Shown: positions 15,411 to 26,159, numbered from the stretch's first letter. The stretch is 64,000 nucleotides of DNA from Nakamurella alba (GCF_009707545.1 NZ_WLYK01000002.1:1-64000); one strand, 5' to 3'. Program-made: numbers and translations. The notes: generated by a model from the sequence alone, not told the origin.

Positions 15411-17921
15411 TCAGTCGCGCAGGGTGGCACCCGAGGCGGTGTGCGCCGCGGCCAGGGCGGCGTCCCGCACGCCGAGCGCCTCGGCGGCGGTCATCGTGCG
15501 GTCGGCGGCCCGCACCACCAGCGCGAACGCCAGCGACTTGGTGCCCGCGGCGACCCGCTCGCCGGTGTAGACGTCGAACAGCCGGACCGACTCCAGCAGC
15601 TCGCCGCCGCCCTGCACCAGCGCCTCGGCGACGGTGCCCGCGGGCACGGTGTCGTCGACCACCAGGGCCAGGTCGAGCAGCACCGGCGGGAACGGCGAGA
15701 TGCGCGGTCCGACGGGCAGCGCGGCCGCCGGGATCGCATCCAGGTCCAGTTCCACCGCCACGGTGCGCGGCGGCAGGCCGAGCCGCTCGCAGACGGCCGG
15801 GTGCAGTTCACCGGCGAACCCGACGGTCACCGACCCGTCGCCGGCGATCCCGATCCGGGCGCAGCGGCCGGGGTGCCACGGCTGCTGCTCCCCCGCCGTC
15901 ACGGTCACCGCGACGCCCGCGGTGCGGACCACCCGGCGGGCCAGCTCGACGGCGTCCGACCAGTCGGCGGTGCGGGCCGGACCCCACCAACCGGCGCGGT
16001 CGGCCGGTCCGGCGAGCACTACGGCCAGGTGCCGGGGCTGGGCCGGCAGCGCCGCTTCGAGCGCGTCCAGCTGGGCCTCGTCCGGCCGGCGGTCGACCGG
16101 GATCCGCGGCGGCGCCGGGCTGTCCGCGGCGGGCAGGAAGACCTGTCCGATCTCGAACACGGCGAGTTCGCGGCTGCTGCGGGAGATGTTGCGCACCACG
16201 GCATCCAGCAGCCCGGGCAGCAGCGTAGTGGTCAGCGACGGACGATCGGCGTCCAGCGGGTTGGACAGCACCGCGGTGCGCCGGCGGTCGTCGCCCGCAT
16301 CCAGACCCAGCTGGTCCAGGTCCTTGGTGCCGATGAACGGGAAGCTGAGCACCTCGGTCAGCCCGGCGGAGGACAGGTCGGCGGCGATCGCCGCCACCCG
16401 GTCCTGCCGCGAGGTGCGGCCGGTGCCGGCCGGCGCCGTCGGCAGCACCCACGGGATGGTGTCGTAGCCCTCGAGCCGGGCGATCTCCTCGACCAGGTCG
16501 GCGGCGCGGGTGAGGTCGGGCCGCCAACTGGGCGGGCTCACCTGCAGGGCCGACTCCCCGCCGGTGACGGTCGCACCGATCTGCTCGAGCCGGTGGGTGA
16601 TCACCTCCGGGGTGTAGGGGCGGCCGGCGAGCCGCTCCGGCTCGCCGAGCGGCAGGGTGATCGTCACCGGTGCCGGCCGGAGACCGACATCACTGCGGCC
16701 GAGCACGGCGCCGCCGCCGAACCGGACCAGCAGGGCCGCGGCGGCTTCCGCTGCGGCAGCGGCGATCTCGGGATCGACGACCCGCTCGAAGCGGCGGGAG
16801 GCCTCGCTCGGCAGACGGTGCCGGCGGGCGGTGCGGGTGATCACCTCGGGCGCCCACCAGGCGGCCTCGATCAGCACCTCGGTGGTGCCGGCGGAGATCT
16901 CGGTGGACTCGCCACCCATCACCCCGGCCAGCGAGATAGGGCCGGACTCGTCGGCGACCACCAGGTCGTCGACGACCAGGGTGCGCACCGCACCGTCCAG
17001 CGTGCGCAGCTGCTCGCCCGGCAGCGCCCGCCGCACCACGATGTCGCCGGACAGCTGCGCCAGGTCGAAGGCGTGCAGCGGCTGGCCGAACTCGAGCATC
17101 ACGTAGTTGGTGACGTCGACGGCGAGCGAGATGGACCGGATCCCGGCGGCCAGCAGCCGGCGCCGCATCCAGAACGGTGACGGGGCTGCAGGGTCCACCC
17201 CGGACACCCGCACGGTGACGAAACGCGAGCAGCCGTGCGGATCCTCGATGTGCACGGGCCAGCCGCCGGCCTCGCGGTCCGGGACCGGATCGGCGGCCGG
17301 GTCGCGGAACGGCACGTCCATCGCGATGCCGAGTTCGCGGGCCAGACCGCGCATGGACAGCGCGTACCCGCGGTCGGGGGTGACGGCCAGCTCGACCACC
17401 GCGCCCTCGACCGGGTCGGCACCGATCAGCCGGCGCGGGTCCGAGCCGATCACCGCGGCGGGGTCGTCGGGATCGAGCACCATGATGCCCTCGTGGTCGT
17501 TGCCGACCCCGAGCTCGCGGACGGAGCAGATCATGCCGTCCGACAGGTGGTCGTAGGTGCGGCGGCTGGCGATGGCGAAATCGCCCGGCAGCACCGAGCC
17601 CGGCAGCGCCACCACGACGAGGTCGCCTTCGACGAAGTTGCGCGCGCCGCAGACGATCTCGCGGACGGCACCGCCCGGGCTGTCCGGTGCGCCGTTGCCC
17701 GGGCCCACCTCGACGGTGCAGAACCGGATCGGCTTCTTGAACCCGGTGAGCTCCTCGATGGTCAGCACCCGGCCCACCACCAGCGGACCGGTGGTCACCG
17801 GCGGGACGTGCACGTCCTCGGTCTCGAAGCCCACGGACAGCAGCGCGTCGGCGACCTGCTGGGCGTCGGTACCGGCCGGCACGTCCACGTACTCGGACAG
17901 CCATTCCACGGGGGCGCGCAC
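15411..17921 (-). CDS. pheT: Phenylalanyl-tRNA synthetase beta subunit
   Basis: Pairs with PheS to charge tRNA-Phe. Domains in order are an N-terminal segment, an EMAP-like tRNA-binding domain (about 40-150, GPLVVGRVLTIEEL), B3/B4 editing (about 210-380), the B5 domain (about 400-470), a catalytic-like core and a C-terminal ferredoxin-fold anticodon-binding domain (RISPFPPVLLDLALVV). The 836 aa length is normal for the bacterial subunit. It starts with GTG two bases after the pheS stop. Confidence 0.96.
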   Translation of the reverse strand: MRAPVEWLSEYVDVPAGTDAQQVADALLSVGFETEDVHVPPVTTGPLVVGRVLTIEELTGFKKPIRFCTVEVGPGNGAPDSPGGAVREIVCGARNFVEGDLVVVALPGSVLPGDFAIASRRTYDHLSDGMICSVRELGVGNDHEGIMVLDPDDPAAVIGSDPRRLIGADPVEGAVVELAVTPDRGYALSMRGLARELGIAMDVPFRDPAADPVPDREAGGWPVHIEDPHGCSRFVTVRVSGVDPAAPSPFWMRRRLLAAGIRSISLAVDVTNYVMLEFGQPLHAFDLAQLSGDIVVRRALPGEQLRTLDGAVRTLVVDDLVVADESGPISLAGVMGGESTEISAGTTEVLIEAAWWAPEVITRTARRHRLPSEASRRFERVVDPEIAAAAAEAAAALLVRFGGGAVLGRSDVGLRPAPVTITLPLGEPERLAGRPYTPEVITHRLEQIGATVTGGESALQVSPPSWRPDLTRAADLVEEIARLEGYDTIPWVLPTAPAGTGRTSRQDRVAAIAADLSSAGLTEVLSFPFIGTKDLDQLGLDAGDDRRRTAVLSNPLDADRPSLTTTLLPGLLDAVVRNISRSSRELAVFEIGQVFLPAADSPAPPRIPVDRRPDEAQLDALEAALPAQPRHLAVVLAGPADRAGWWGPARTADWSDAVELARRVVRTAGVAVTVTAGEQQPWHPGRCARIGIAGDGSVTVGFAGELHPAVCERLGLPPRTVAVELDLDAIPAAALPVGPRISPFPPVLLDLALVVDDTVPAGTVAEALVQGGGELLESVRLFDVYTGERVAAGTKSLAFALVVRAADRTMTAAEALGVRDAALAAAHTASGATLRD

Positions 17922-17922
17922 G

Positions 17923-19170
<1,248 letters not shown>

Positions 19171-19325
19171 TCAGCGACCTCCCCGAGCGCCCGGAACGGG
19201 CTCGGGAAATCGGCGGCTCGGCATCTGCACACCTCCATTCTGCCTGCTGCGGGTCCTGTCCACCAGCGACTTCCGCTGTCCGACGCCGTCTGCTCGCCCG
19301 ATCCGTCTGGTTCTAGGGTGACCGG

Positions 19326-19964
19326 GTGGCCTTCTTCTCCGATCTGCTCAAGGCGGTCGCCCCCGTCATCAGCCGGCTGACCCGACCGCAGAAGGACGGC
19401 CGGCAGGATGCCCGGCCGGGCGCCGGACGGCCCGGATCAGGCACCGCCCGACCGCGCCGGTCCACCCAGCCCCCGTCGACCCAGCGCCCGTCCACCCAGC
19501 GCCCGTCCACCGCGCAACCGGCAGGGACCGGCGCACTGCCCTCGCCCGGCCACGGCGGGTCGGACGCCACGGTGGAGGTGGACCCGCACCGGATCGGCGC
19601 GGTGCGGATGAGCTACTCCCCCGCCACCGACGGCGCCCCGGACCCCGGCGAGATCGTCTGGACCTGGGTGCCCTACGAGGAGAACGACGGCCGCGGCAAG
19701 GACCGGCCGGTGCTGGTGGTCGCCGCCGAGACCTCGGGCACCGTCCTCGCCGTCCAGCTGACGAGCAAGAACCACGACGGGGACAGCGATTTCGTGCCGG
19801 TCGGAGCGGGCGCCTGGGACGGCGAGCACCGTCCCAGCTGGGTGGCCATCGACCGGGTGCTGCGGGTCCATCCCGCCGGCATGCGCCGCGAGGCCGCGGC
19901 GTTGCCGCGCGCCGCCTACGACCGGGTGGCCGGGGCGTTGCGGGAGCGGTACGGCTGGCGCTGA
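19326..19964 (+). CDS. PemK/MazF-like family protein with a low-complexity N-terminal extension
   Basis: The C-terminal ~110 residues look like the PemK/MazF fold: GEIVWTWVPYEENDGRGKDRPVLVV, with the typical GKDRPVLVV core, and a later RPSWVAIDRVLRV. The first ~90 residues are an amphipathic start (MAFFSDLLKAVAPVISRL) followed by a Pro/Ser/Thr-rich linker with two RPSTQ-type repeats. No antitoxin gene is beside it, so a growth-control toxin role is unproven. GTG start. It converges with the flavin reductase gene. Confidence 0.75.
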   Translation: MAFFSDLLKAVAPVISRLTRPQKDGRQDARPGAGRPGSGTARPRRSTQPPSTQRPSTQRPSTAQPAGTGALPSPGHGGSDATVEVDPHRIGAVRMSYSPATDGAPDPGEIVWTWVPYEENDGRGKDRPVLVVAAETSGTVLAVQLTSKNHDGDSDFVPVGAGAWDGEHRPSWVAIDRVLRVHPAGMRREAAALPRAAYDRVAGALRERYGWR

Positions 19965-19976
19965 TCGCGCACCGGC

Positions 19977-21026
19977 TCAGAGGTCGAGCACCAACCGGGG
20001 GCAGGCGGCCCGGGAGACACAGATGAACATGGTGTCGTTGGCCGCGCGCTCCTCGTCGGTGAGGATCGAGTCGCGGTGATCGACGATGCCGTCCAGCACC
20101 GGGGTCTCGCAGGTGCCGCAGGTGCCTTCCCGGCACGACGACAGATCGTGCAGGCCCGCCTCCTCGACCACCTCGAGGATGCTCCGGTCCGGCGGGACCG
20201 TCAGCACCCGGCCCGACTGCGTCAGCTCCACCTCGAACGAGCCGGACAGCACCGGCGCGCCCTGTTCCTTTGGGGCGAACCGTTCGACGTGCAAGGTGCC
20301 GGAAGGCCAAGCGGCACAGGCGGATTCCACGGCCTTGAGCAGCGGTTCCGGCCCGCAGCAGTACACCTTCGTACCCGGTCGCGGGTCGCCGAGGATCGCT
20401 GCCAGGTTCAGCAGCCCGACCTCGTCCTGCGGATGCAGGCTGACCTTGCGACCCTCGGGTGCGTCAAGTGCGGCCAGCTCCTCGGTGAAGGCCATCGAGT
20501 CCCGGGTGCGGCCGCCGTAGTGCAGGGACCAGTCTGCGCCGGCCGCGTCCGCGGCGCGGGCCATGGCCAGGATCGGGGTGATGCCGATCCCGCCGGCGAT
20601 GAAGAGGTACCGGGGAGAGTCCTCCAGCCGGAAGTTGTTCCGCGGACCGCGCACATCGACGATGTCGCCCTCGCCGAGGTGGTCATGGACGTACGCCGAG
20701 CCACCGCGACCGACCGGCTCCCGCAGCACCCCGATCCGCCACACCCCACGATCGGACGGGTCGCCGCAGAGGGAGTACTGCCGGATCATGCCGTCCGGCA
20801 GGTTCAGGTCGATGTGCGCACCGGCCGACCACCAAGGCAGGTCGGCGCCGTCCGGATCGCGGAGCTCCAGCACCACCACACCGTCCGCGCCGGTACGCCG
20901 CGCGGCCACGGTCAGCCGCAGGTCCACCTCGTCATGCGTGGCGCGCACGTTGCTCCCGACTGTCGGGCCGCTCCGGGCGAGGTCGGTCGGCCTCACTGCC
21001 GGAGTGGCCAAAATGCTCGTATTCAT
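19977..21026 (-). CDS. PDR/VanB-type flavin-2Fe-2S oxidoreductase
   Basis: NAD(P)H-dependent electron donor for Rieske oxygenases. The order is a flavin domain with RQYSLCGDPSD (near residue 85; this form favours FMN as in VanB/PDR), an NAD domain with FIAGGIGITP, and a C-terminal plant-type 2Fe-2S domain with CREGTCGTC and a fourth Cys in MFICVSR. The likely partner is the KshA-like Rieske protein encoded ~13 kb away. ATG at 21026. Last gene of the MaoC-crotonase-reductase run. Confidence 0.85.
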   Translation of the reverse strand: MNTSILATPAVRPTDLARSGPTVGSNVRATHDEVDLRLTVAARRTGADGVVVLELRDPDGADLPWWSAGAHIDLNLPDGMIRQYSLCGDPSDRGVWRIGVLREPVGRGGSAYVHDHLGEGDIVDVRGPRNNFRLEDSPRYLFIAGGIGITPILAMARAADAAGADWSLHYGGRTRDSMAFTEELAALDAPEGRKVSLHPQDEVGLLNLAAILGDPRPGTKVYCCGPEPLLKAVESACAAWPSGTLHVERFAPKEQGAPVLSGSFEVELTQSGRVLTVPPDRSILEVVEEAGLHDLSSCREGTCGTCETPVLDGIVDHRDSILTDEERAANDTMFICVSRAACPRLVLDL

Positions 21027-21072
21027 GATCACAGATTGCACTGTACATGCGCCCCTTCCGCACACGCACCCG

Positions 21073-21966
21073 TCAGGGCGGCGGGTCGACGTCGGCGGGC
21101 GGCTGTGGCCAGCGCGGCACCCCGGCGACCCCGCCGGGGCCCAGCCGGGCGGCGAACCGGGGCGGGCGGCGTTCCAGGAACGACGCGACGCCCTCCTGCA
21201 CGTCCGGTCCGGCGGCGAGCTCCCGCAGCGCCGCCGATTCCCACCGGTGCGAGTCCCACGGAGAGGCCGCGCCCAGCATCGACCACAGCAGCTGCCGGGC
21301 CGCACCCGAGGCGACACCCGAGGTGTTGACGGCGATGTCGGAGGCGATCCCGTAGGCGACCGGCAACACCTGGTCGGGAGGCACGATCCGGGAGAACAGC
21401 CCCCCGCGCAATGCCTCCGCCGCGTCGAAGATCCGCCCGGTGGCCACCCATTCCATGGCCTGGCCGATCCCGACGACGCGGGGCAGGAACCAGCCCGAGG
21501 CGGCCTCCGGCGCGATCCCCCGGCGGACGAAGGGGAATCCGTACTTCCCGTCGTCCGCGGCGATCCGGATGTCCATCGGCAGGGTCATCGTCAGGCCGAC
21601 GCCGACCGCGGAACCGTTGAGCGCGGCGATGACCGGCTTGCGCATCGCGGCGATGGCCAGCGACACCGTCCCGCCGCCGTCCCGGCGGACGCCGCCGATG
21701 GTCCCCCGGGTGTCCCGGGCAGCAGCGTGGTCCGGTGGCCGGTCGAAGGTGCCCCCGGTCGGCCGGAGCTCGGCGCCGACGCAGAACGCGCCGCCGGCCC
21801 CGGTCACCACCACCACCCGCACCTCGTCGTCGGCATCCGCGGCGGTGAAGGCGGCCACCAGTTCGGCGGCCATCGTCGTGGTGAACGCGTTGCGCCGCTC
21901 CGGGCGGTCCAGGGTGATCGTCGCGATGCGATCGGCCACCTGGTAACGGATCTCGGTCGTCTCCAT
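21073..21966 (-). CDS. Crotonase-fold enoyl-CoA hydratase/isomerase family protein
   Basis: A 297-aa protein with ITLDRPERRNAFT, VVTGAGGAFCVGAEL (oxyanion hole) and ALNGSAVGVGLTMTLPMDIRIA. The two catalytic glutamates of classical enoyl-CoA hydratase are not both present (the first is in the GVGL segment and the second is displaced in GIAPEAASG). It may therefore be an isomerase, C-C hydrolase or divergent hydratase. It lies in the catabolic cluster between MaoC and the reductase. Confidence 0.82.
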   Translation of the reverse strand: METTEIRYQVADRIATITLDRPERRNAFTTTMAAELVAAFTAADADDEVRVVVVTGAGGAFCVGAELRPTGGTFDRPPDHAAARDTRGTIGGVRRDGGGTVSLAIAAMRKPVIAALNGSAVGVGLTMTLPMDIRIAADDGKYGFPFVRRGIAPEAASGWFLPRVVGIGQAMEWVATGRIFDAAEALRGGLFSRIVPPDQVLPVAYGIASDIAVNTSGVASGAARQLLWSMLGAASPWDSHRWESAALRELAAGPDVQEGVASFLERRPPRFAARLGPGGVAGVPRWPQPPADVDPPP

Positions 21967-22007
21967 CGGATCTCCGCCGTCGTCCGGCGCCCGGCCGATC
22001 GCCGACC

Positions 22008-22478
22008 TCAGACGAATCGCCGGAAGACGATGGTGGCGACCAGCGCGGGCTTCTCGCTGCCCTCGACCTCCACGGTGACGACGAGGTCGGTCTGGATGCC
22101 GCCGCGCACCTCCGTCACCGCCTCCATCGTCGCGCCGGCCCGGACCCGGCTGCCCACGGGCACCGGCGCGGGGAAACGCATCCGCTCCGAGCCGTAGTTG
22201 ACCCCCATCCGGAACCCGTCGATCCGCAGGATCTGCGGCAGCAGCTGCGGGATCAGCGACAGCGTCAGGTACCCGTGGGCGATCGGGCCGCCGTACGGGC
22301 TCTCCCGCTTCGCCCGCTCCACGTCGACGTGGATCCACTGGTGGTCGCCGGTGGCGTCCGCGAACCGGTCGACCTGGTCCTGGGTGATCTCCACCCACTC
22401 GCTGTATCCGAGGTGCCGGCCGACAAGACCACGCGCACCTTCCGGGCCCTCGACGATCGTCGGAACCACGTCTTCCAC
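22008..22478 (-). CDS. MaoC-like (R)-specific hydratase
   Basis: A 156-aa single hot-dog protein with the hydratase-2 signature DATGDHQWIHVD near residues 40-52, where the Asp/His pair of the family sits, followed by GGPIAHGYLTLSL. It is expected to hydrate 2-enoyl-CoA esters. GTG start at 22478; the stop lies ~40 bases before the crotonase gene. Confidence 0.85.
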   Translation of the reverse strand: MEDVVPTIVEGPEGARGLVGRHLGYSEWVEITQDQVDRFADATGDHQWIHVDVERAKRESPYGGPIAHGYLTLSLIPQLLPQILRIDGFRMGVNYGSERMRFPAPVPVGSRVRAGATMEAVTEVRGGIQTDLVVTVEVEGSEKPALVATIVFRRFV

Positions 22479-22493
22479 CTCCGGGGATGTCGA

Positions 22494-22514
22494 CCGACGG
22501 CGGCCAGCCGTCGG
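22494..22514 (-). terminator. Hairpin between the aldolase and MaoC genes
   Basis: CCGACGGC / GCCGTCGG forms a perfect 8-bp stem with a 5-base loop (GGCCA). A second smaller stem (CCGACC/GGTCGG) lies at 22563-22577, also downstream of the class II aldolase stop at 22628. Neither has a T-run, as is common in high-GC actinobacteria. It could equally act as a leader structure for the MaoC gene. Confidence 0.45.
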
Positions 22515-22627
22515 TGTCGACGGCCACCACTGCGATGGCCGTCTCTGATGTCTGGATGGTCACCGACCGGCGGTCGGCCGGGCGCACCTGCGTCCGGCCG
22601 ACAGCCGTTGTCGGGAGATGATTCTCG

Positions 22628-23428
22628 TCAAGCCTTCCGGGGCGGCAACGGCGGCAGGACCTGGAGCGCATGGGCGAACTGCAACTCACCCGCCGCCGGG
22701 TCCCCGACCTGACCGGCGGTGAGCCGGGCCATGTCGTCGTCGATGGCCCAGGCCTTGCCGGCGGCCTCGGCGAGCAGCTGGACCTGGCAGGCCTGCTCCA
22801 TCGCGATCAGCCACCAGGCGGCCTCCTCGACGGACCGGCCGACGGTCAGCAGCCCGTGGTTGCGGAGGATCACCGCCTTGCCGCTCCCGAGCGCGGCCGC
22901 GATCCGGTCACCCTCCCCGAGATCAAGGACCACACCGGTGTAGTCGTCGTACAGACCGTGGCACTCGAAGAAGGCGCAGCTGTCCTGGCTGAGCGCCGTC
23001 AGCAGTCGCCGCTGCGTGGACCACGCCTCGCCGTAGGCCGAATGGCAGTGCGCGGCGGCGTGGACATCGGGGCGGGCGCGATGGATGCGCGAGTGGATCG
23101 CGAAGGCCGCCCGGTTGAGCGGGCCGGATCCTTCGACCACCTCGCCCTTCTCGTTGACCAGCAGCAGGTCCTCGGGAGTCATCAGCGCGAAGTTCTTCAA
23201 CAGCGGATTGACCCAGAACATGGTCGGATCGCCCGGGTCCCGCACGGTGATGTGGCCGGCGGCCCCCTGGTTCATCCCGTGCATCGCGAGCAACCGGAGC
23301 GCATCGGCCAGGCTCTGCTTGCGGTAGGCGCGCTCCTCCTCGACGGAGGACCGTTGCGGTGGAAGCAGATCGGCGAATCCCGGCACGACCTCCCGGGTGC
23401 TCGTGGCCGGTTCCTCGGGAACTGACAT
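22628..23428 (-). CDS. Class II aldolase/adducin family protein
   Basis: Zinc-dependent aldolase-fold protein of 266 aa. Ligand histidines are visible in AAHCHSAYGEAW and RNHGLLTVG, and the N-terminal MNQGAAGHITVRDPG (the GH-T motif) is typical of the family. Substrate is unknown; AraD- or FucA-like aldol cleavage or decarboxylation are the options. A good GGGGAG Shine-Dalgarno precedes ATG at 23428. Divergent from the TauD-like gene. Confidence 0.85.
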   Translation of the reverse strand: MSVPEEPATSTREVVPGFADLLPPQRSSVEEERAYRKQSLADALRLLAMHGMNQGAAGHITVRDPGDPTMFWVNPLLKNFALMTPEDLLLVNEKGEVVEGSGPLNRAAFAIHSRIHRARPDVHAAAHCHSAYGEAWSTQRRLLTALSQDSCAFFECHGLYDDYTGVVLDLGEGDRIAAALGSGKAVILRNHGLLTVGRSVEEAAWWLIAMEQACQVQLLAEAAGKAWAIDDDMARLTAGQVGDPAAGELQFAHALQVLPPLPPRKA

Positions 23429-23458
23429 CGGTACTCCCCTTCCGGGCCGGGGCCCTGT

Positions 23459-23473
23459 TTGACATCGTCGATG
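23459..23473. promoter_or_regulatory. -35-like TTGACA overlapping a small palindrome
   Basis: In the 135-base divergent gap a perfect TTGACA (23459-23464, plus strand) runs into CATCG-T-CGATG (23463-23473). No good -10 lies 17-18 bases downstream. The site could serve either divergent gene. Confidence 0.35.
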
Positions 23474-23563
23474 ACATCTTCGAAGTTCCTGCCCAGGCTA
23501 CTGACAAGTCTCGTTACTGTCACTACTCTTATCCCGAATACACCCACCAACGGAGGTGCACGT

Positions 23564-24607
23564 ATGACCGGACCGACAGTCCTGCAAGCAGATCTGGGAC
23601 CGGGGGTGACCACGCTGCTGCGACCCGGGGACGACGGACTCCCACTGTTCGTCCTGGCACAGGACGACGACCTGCGGTCGTCGGCCGTTGCCGCGCAGCA
23701 GTGGTTGCAGTCCCACCGGGCCACCCTCGACGAGCTCCTCGTCGAGCACGGCGCGCTGGTCTTCCGCGACTTCGCGATCGGCGACTCGAAGGACTTCCGG
23801 GCCTTCGTCGCGGACTACGGCTTCGCCGATCTGACCTACACGGCGGGGGCCTCCAAGCGCGCGGCGATCGACGCCGACGTCTACGAGGCGACCGCACTGC
23901 CACCGGATGTCATCATCCCGCTGCACCAGGAGATGGCCTACCTCTCCCGCTGGCCCGGCCGGCTCGCCTTCTTCAGCAACCTGCCCGCGGAGGAAGGCGG
24001 GGAGACCATCATCGGTGACATGCGGAAGATCTCCGCAGAGCTGCCGGCCGAGCTCGTGGAGGCGGTCCGCGAGCACGGCATCCTCTACCGGCGCAACTTC
24101 CGCGCACCCAGCGACTCCTGGGAGCACCACCCGACTCTCGACGCGATCCACAAGCCCTGGCCGGATGCCTTCGGTACGGACGACCCGGCGCACATCGAGC
24201 AGTTCTGCAAGGACATGAACCTCGCTCTGACGTGGGAGCCTGACGGCAGCCTGACCACCGAGTTCCTGGCGCCGGGCTTCATCGAGTACCCGACCCTGGA
24301 CGCACCGCTCTGGTTCAACCAGCTGCATGCCCAGTCGATGACCCTGCGGACGTACGGCGCCACCAACCTCGCGCTCTTCTTCGAGTACTACCCGCGGGAC
24401 CGGGTCCGGCCCTACGAGACGCTGCTGGGCAACCGCTCCCAGATCTCCGCGCGCCAGATCGACGCCATCTACGACGTCCTCGACCGGCACACCGTGGCCT
24501 TCCCCTGGCAGCGCGGCGATGTCATGGTGGTGGACAACATCATCACCATGCACGGCCGCAACCCGTTCCGCGGCAAGCGGGACACCCAGGTCGCCCTGCT
24601 CAACTGA
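23564..24607 (+). CDS. TauD/TfdA-family Fe(II)/2-oxoglutarate-dependent oxygenase
   Basis: A 347-aa protein of the TauD/SyrP-like fold. The iron-binding His-x-acid motif is H121-Q-E123, the distal histidine is near H330 (TMHGRNPF), and the 2OG arginine is probably in GKRDTQVALL. The acidic ligand is kept, so hydroxylation rather than halogenation is expected. Start ATG follows CGGAGG. The next gene, a MaoC hydratase, is ~107 bases downstream. Confidence 0.82.
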   Translation: MTGPTVLQADLGPGVTTLLRPGDDGLPLFVLAQDDDLRSSAVAAQQWLQSHRATLDELLVEHGALVFRDFAIGDSKDFRAFVADYGFADLTYTAGASKRAAIDADVYEATALPPDVIIPLHQEMAYLSRWPGRLAFFSNLPAEEGGETIIGDMRKISAELPAELVEAVREHGILYRRNFRAPSDSWEHHPTLDAIHKPWPDAFGTDDPAHIEQFCKDMNLALTWEPDGSLTTEFLAPGFIEYPTLDAPLWFNQLHAQSMTLRTYGATNLALFFEYYPRDRVRPYETLLGNRSQISARQIDAIYDVLDRHTVAFPWQRGDVMVVDNIITMHGRNPFRGKRDTQVALLN

Positions 24608-24714
24608 TCGCCCGACCGATCGACGCCCGCCACGCCGGCCGGCCGGTGGAGCCCTTGGGCCCCACCGACCGGCCGTCGGAGCCGTTGAGACGCCGAAGCA
24701 CCTGGAGGATCCCG

Positions 24715-25173
24715 ATGACCCTGGACATGGCACAGCTGCGCGCCGGCGTCGGCACGCTGGTCGGCACCAGCGGGTGGCGGACGATCTCGCAGGACCTGAT
24801 CGACGCCTTCGCCGAGGTGAGCGGGGACCACAACTGGATCCACGTCGACCCGGTGCGGGCCGCCGCGGACGGGCCGTGCGACCGGCCGATCGCCCACGGC
24901 CTGCTGACCGTGACGCTGGTCCCCCGGTTCGTCGCCGAGGTGATCGATGTGACGGTGCTGACCCGGCGGTCGGTGAACTACGGCCTGGACCGGGTCCGGT
25001 TCATCACCCCGGTGCCGGCCGGGTCGCGGATCCGCGGCCATGTGACTGTCCAAGAACTGCAGGAGCTCTCGCCCGGCATGAGCTACCGGGTGACCTTTTC
25101 GGTCGTGGTCGAGCTCGAGGGCGCCGGGAAGCCGGCCTGTGTCGCGACCCTCATCTCGCAGCTGTCCAACTGA
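24715..25173 (+). CDS. MaoC-like (R)-specific hydratase
   Basis: 152 aa. The hydratase-2 signature VSGDHNWIHVDP is near residue 43 and is followed by RPIAHGLLTVTL. It resembles the other MaoC gene at 22008 and may act on a different chain length or stereochemistry. ATG at 24715 is chosen for its GGAGGA Shine-Dalgarno. It converges with the SDR gene 11 bases away. Confidence 0.85.
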   Translation: MTLDMAQLRAGVGTLVGTSGWRTISQDLIDAFAEVSGDHNWIHVDPVRAAADGPCDRPIAHGLLTVTLVPRFVAEVIDVTVLTRRSVNYGLDRVRFITPVPAGSRIRGHVTVQELQELSPGMSYRVTFSVVVELEGAGKPACVATLISQLSN

Positions 25174-25184
25174 CCCCGATCCCG

Positions 25185-26159
25185 TCAGGCCGGGTGGGAC
25201 TCTCCTGCCACCGGTCCGAGGGCATCGGCCACGGACACCGCGGCCCCGGGCGTCAGCCGCCACACCGGTTCCTGCCGGGCCGGGAAGTTGTCGGCGATCA
25301 GATCGGCGTCCCACCGCTCACGGTCGATGACCACCGACTCCCCCGCGTGCCGCCACAGGGCCAGTCGACGACCGTTGAACCGGACGAACTGTCCGGTCAG
25401 CGCGCGTGCCCGGTCGCTGCACAGGTACACCACCGCCGGGGCGACCTCGTCCGGGGACCCGAACCCGAGGTCCCGCGGCTCCGGGGCGCGACGTCCCTCG
25501 GACCGTGCCCGTGCCTCGATGACCGCGATCCGGCCGGCGGTCATCCCTGTCGCCGCCGTGGGGCCGAAGGCGTTCACCCGGATCCCGTAGCGGGCGAGTT
25601 CCTCGTTCAGCGTGTACATCAGGGCGAACACGCCGCCCTTGGAGGCGACGTACGACGACTGGCCGTAGCTGCCGGTCAGCGCGGCCGCCGACGGGACCAG
25701 CAGCAGGTGACCGCCGCGGTCCACCATGGCGCGGGCGGCGTGGCGGCACACCGACCAGGTCCCGCGCAGGTTCACCGCGATGCTCTCGTCGAACTCCTCG
25801 ACCGTGGCCTTCAGCAGCGTGCGGTCCCGGGCCACCGCGGCGTTGGTGATCGCGACGTCGATGCCGCCGAACTCGCCGACGCAGGCCGCGACGATCCGCT
25901 CGGCGACCGCGTCGTCGGCCACCGACCCCGTCACCGCCACGGCAGTGCCGCCGGCCGCACGGATCTCGGCGACGACGCCGTCGACGGCGACCTGGTCGGT
26001 GCCGTTCACCACCACCGCAGCACCCTCGGCCGCCAACGCCATGGCGAACGACCGGCCGAGGCCACGGGACGACCCGGAGATGGCGATCCGCTTGCCGGCG
26101 AGCCGCCGGCCGGCGACCCACCCGCCGGCCGGCGCACCGTCCGCCCCGCTGTCCGTCAC
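25185..26159 (-). CDS. SDR family oxidoreductase with C-terminal extension
   Basis: 324 aa. It has a cofactor motif SGSSRGLG near residue 30, NAAVARD (NAG-like), catalytic Ser in VPSAAALTG and YVASK near residue 175. The C-terminal ~75 residues after the usual SDR end contain a Trp/Arg-rich part not needed for the fold. The best comparison is the dehydrogenase module of multifunctional beta-oxidation proteins. GTG start; last gene of the thiolase-BVMO-ThDP-crotonase-SDR run. Confidence 0.83.
   Translation of the reverse strand: MTDSGADGAPAGGWVAGRRLAGKRIAISGSSRGLGRSFAMALAAEGAAVVVNGTDQVAVDGVVAEIRAAGGTAVAVTGSVADDAVAERIVAACVGEFGGIDVAITNAAVARDRTLLKATVEEFDESIAVNLRGTWSVCRHAARAMVDRGGHLLLVPSAAALTGSYGQSSYVASKGGVFALMYTLNEELARYGIRVNAFGPTAATGMTAGRIAVIEARARSEGRRAPEPRDLGFGSPDEVAPAVVYLCSDRARALTGQFVRFNGRRLALWRHAGESVVIDRERWDADLIADNFPARQEPVWRLTPGAAVSVADALGPVAGESHPA

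Noticed and set aside
20076-21329. A 417-codon plus-strand frame opposite the flavin reductase
   Set aside because: Antisense shadow; the minus strand has clear FMN, NAD and 2Fe-2S motifs.
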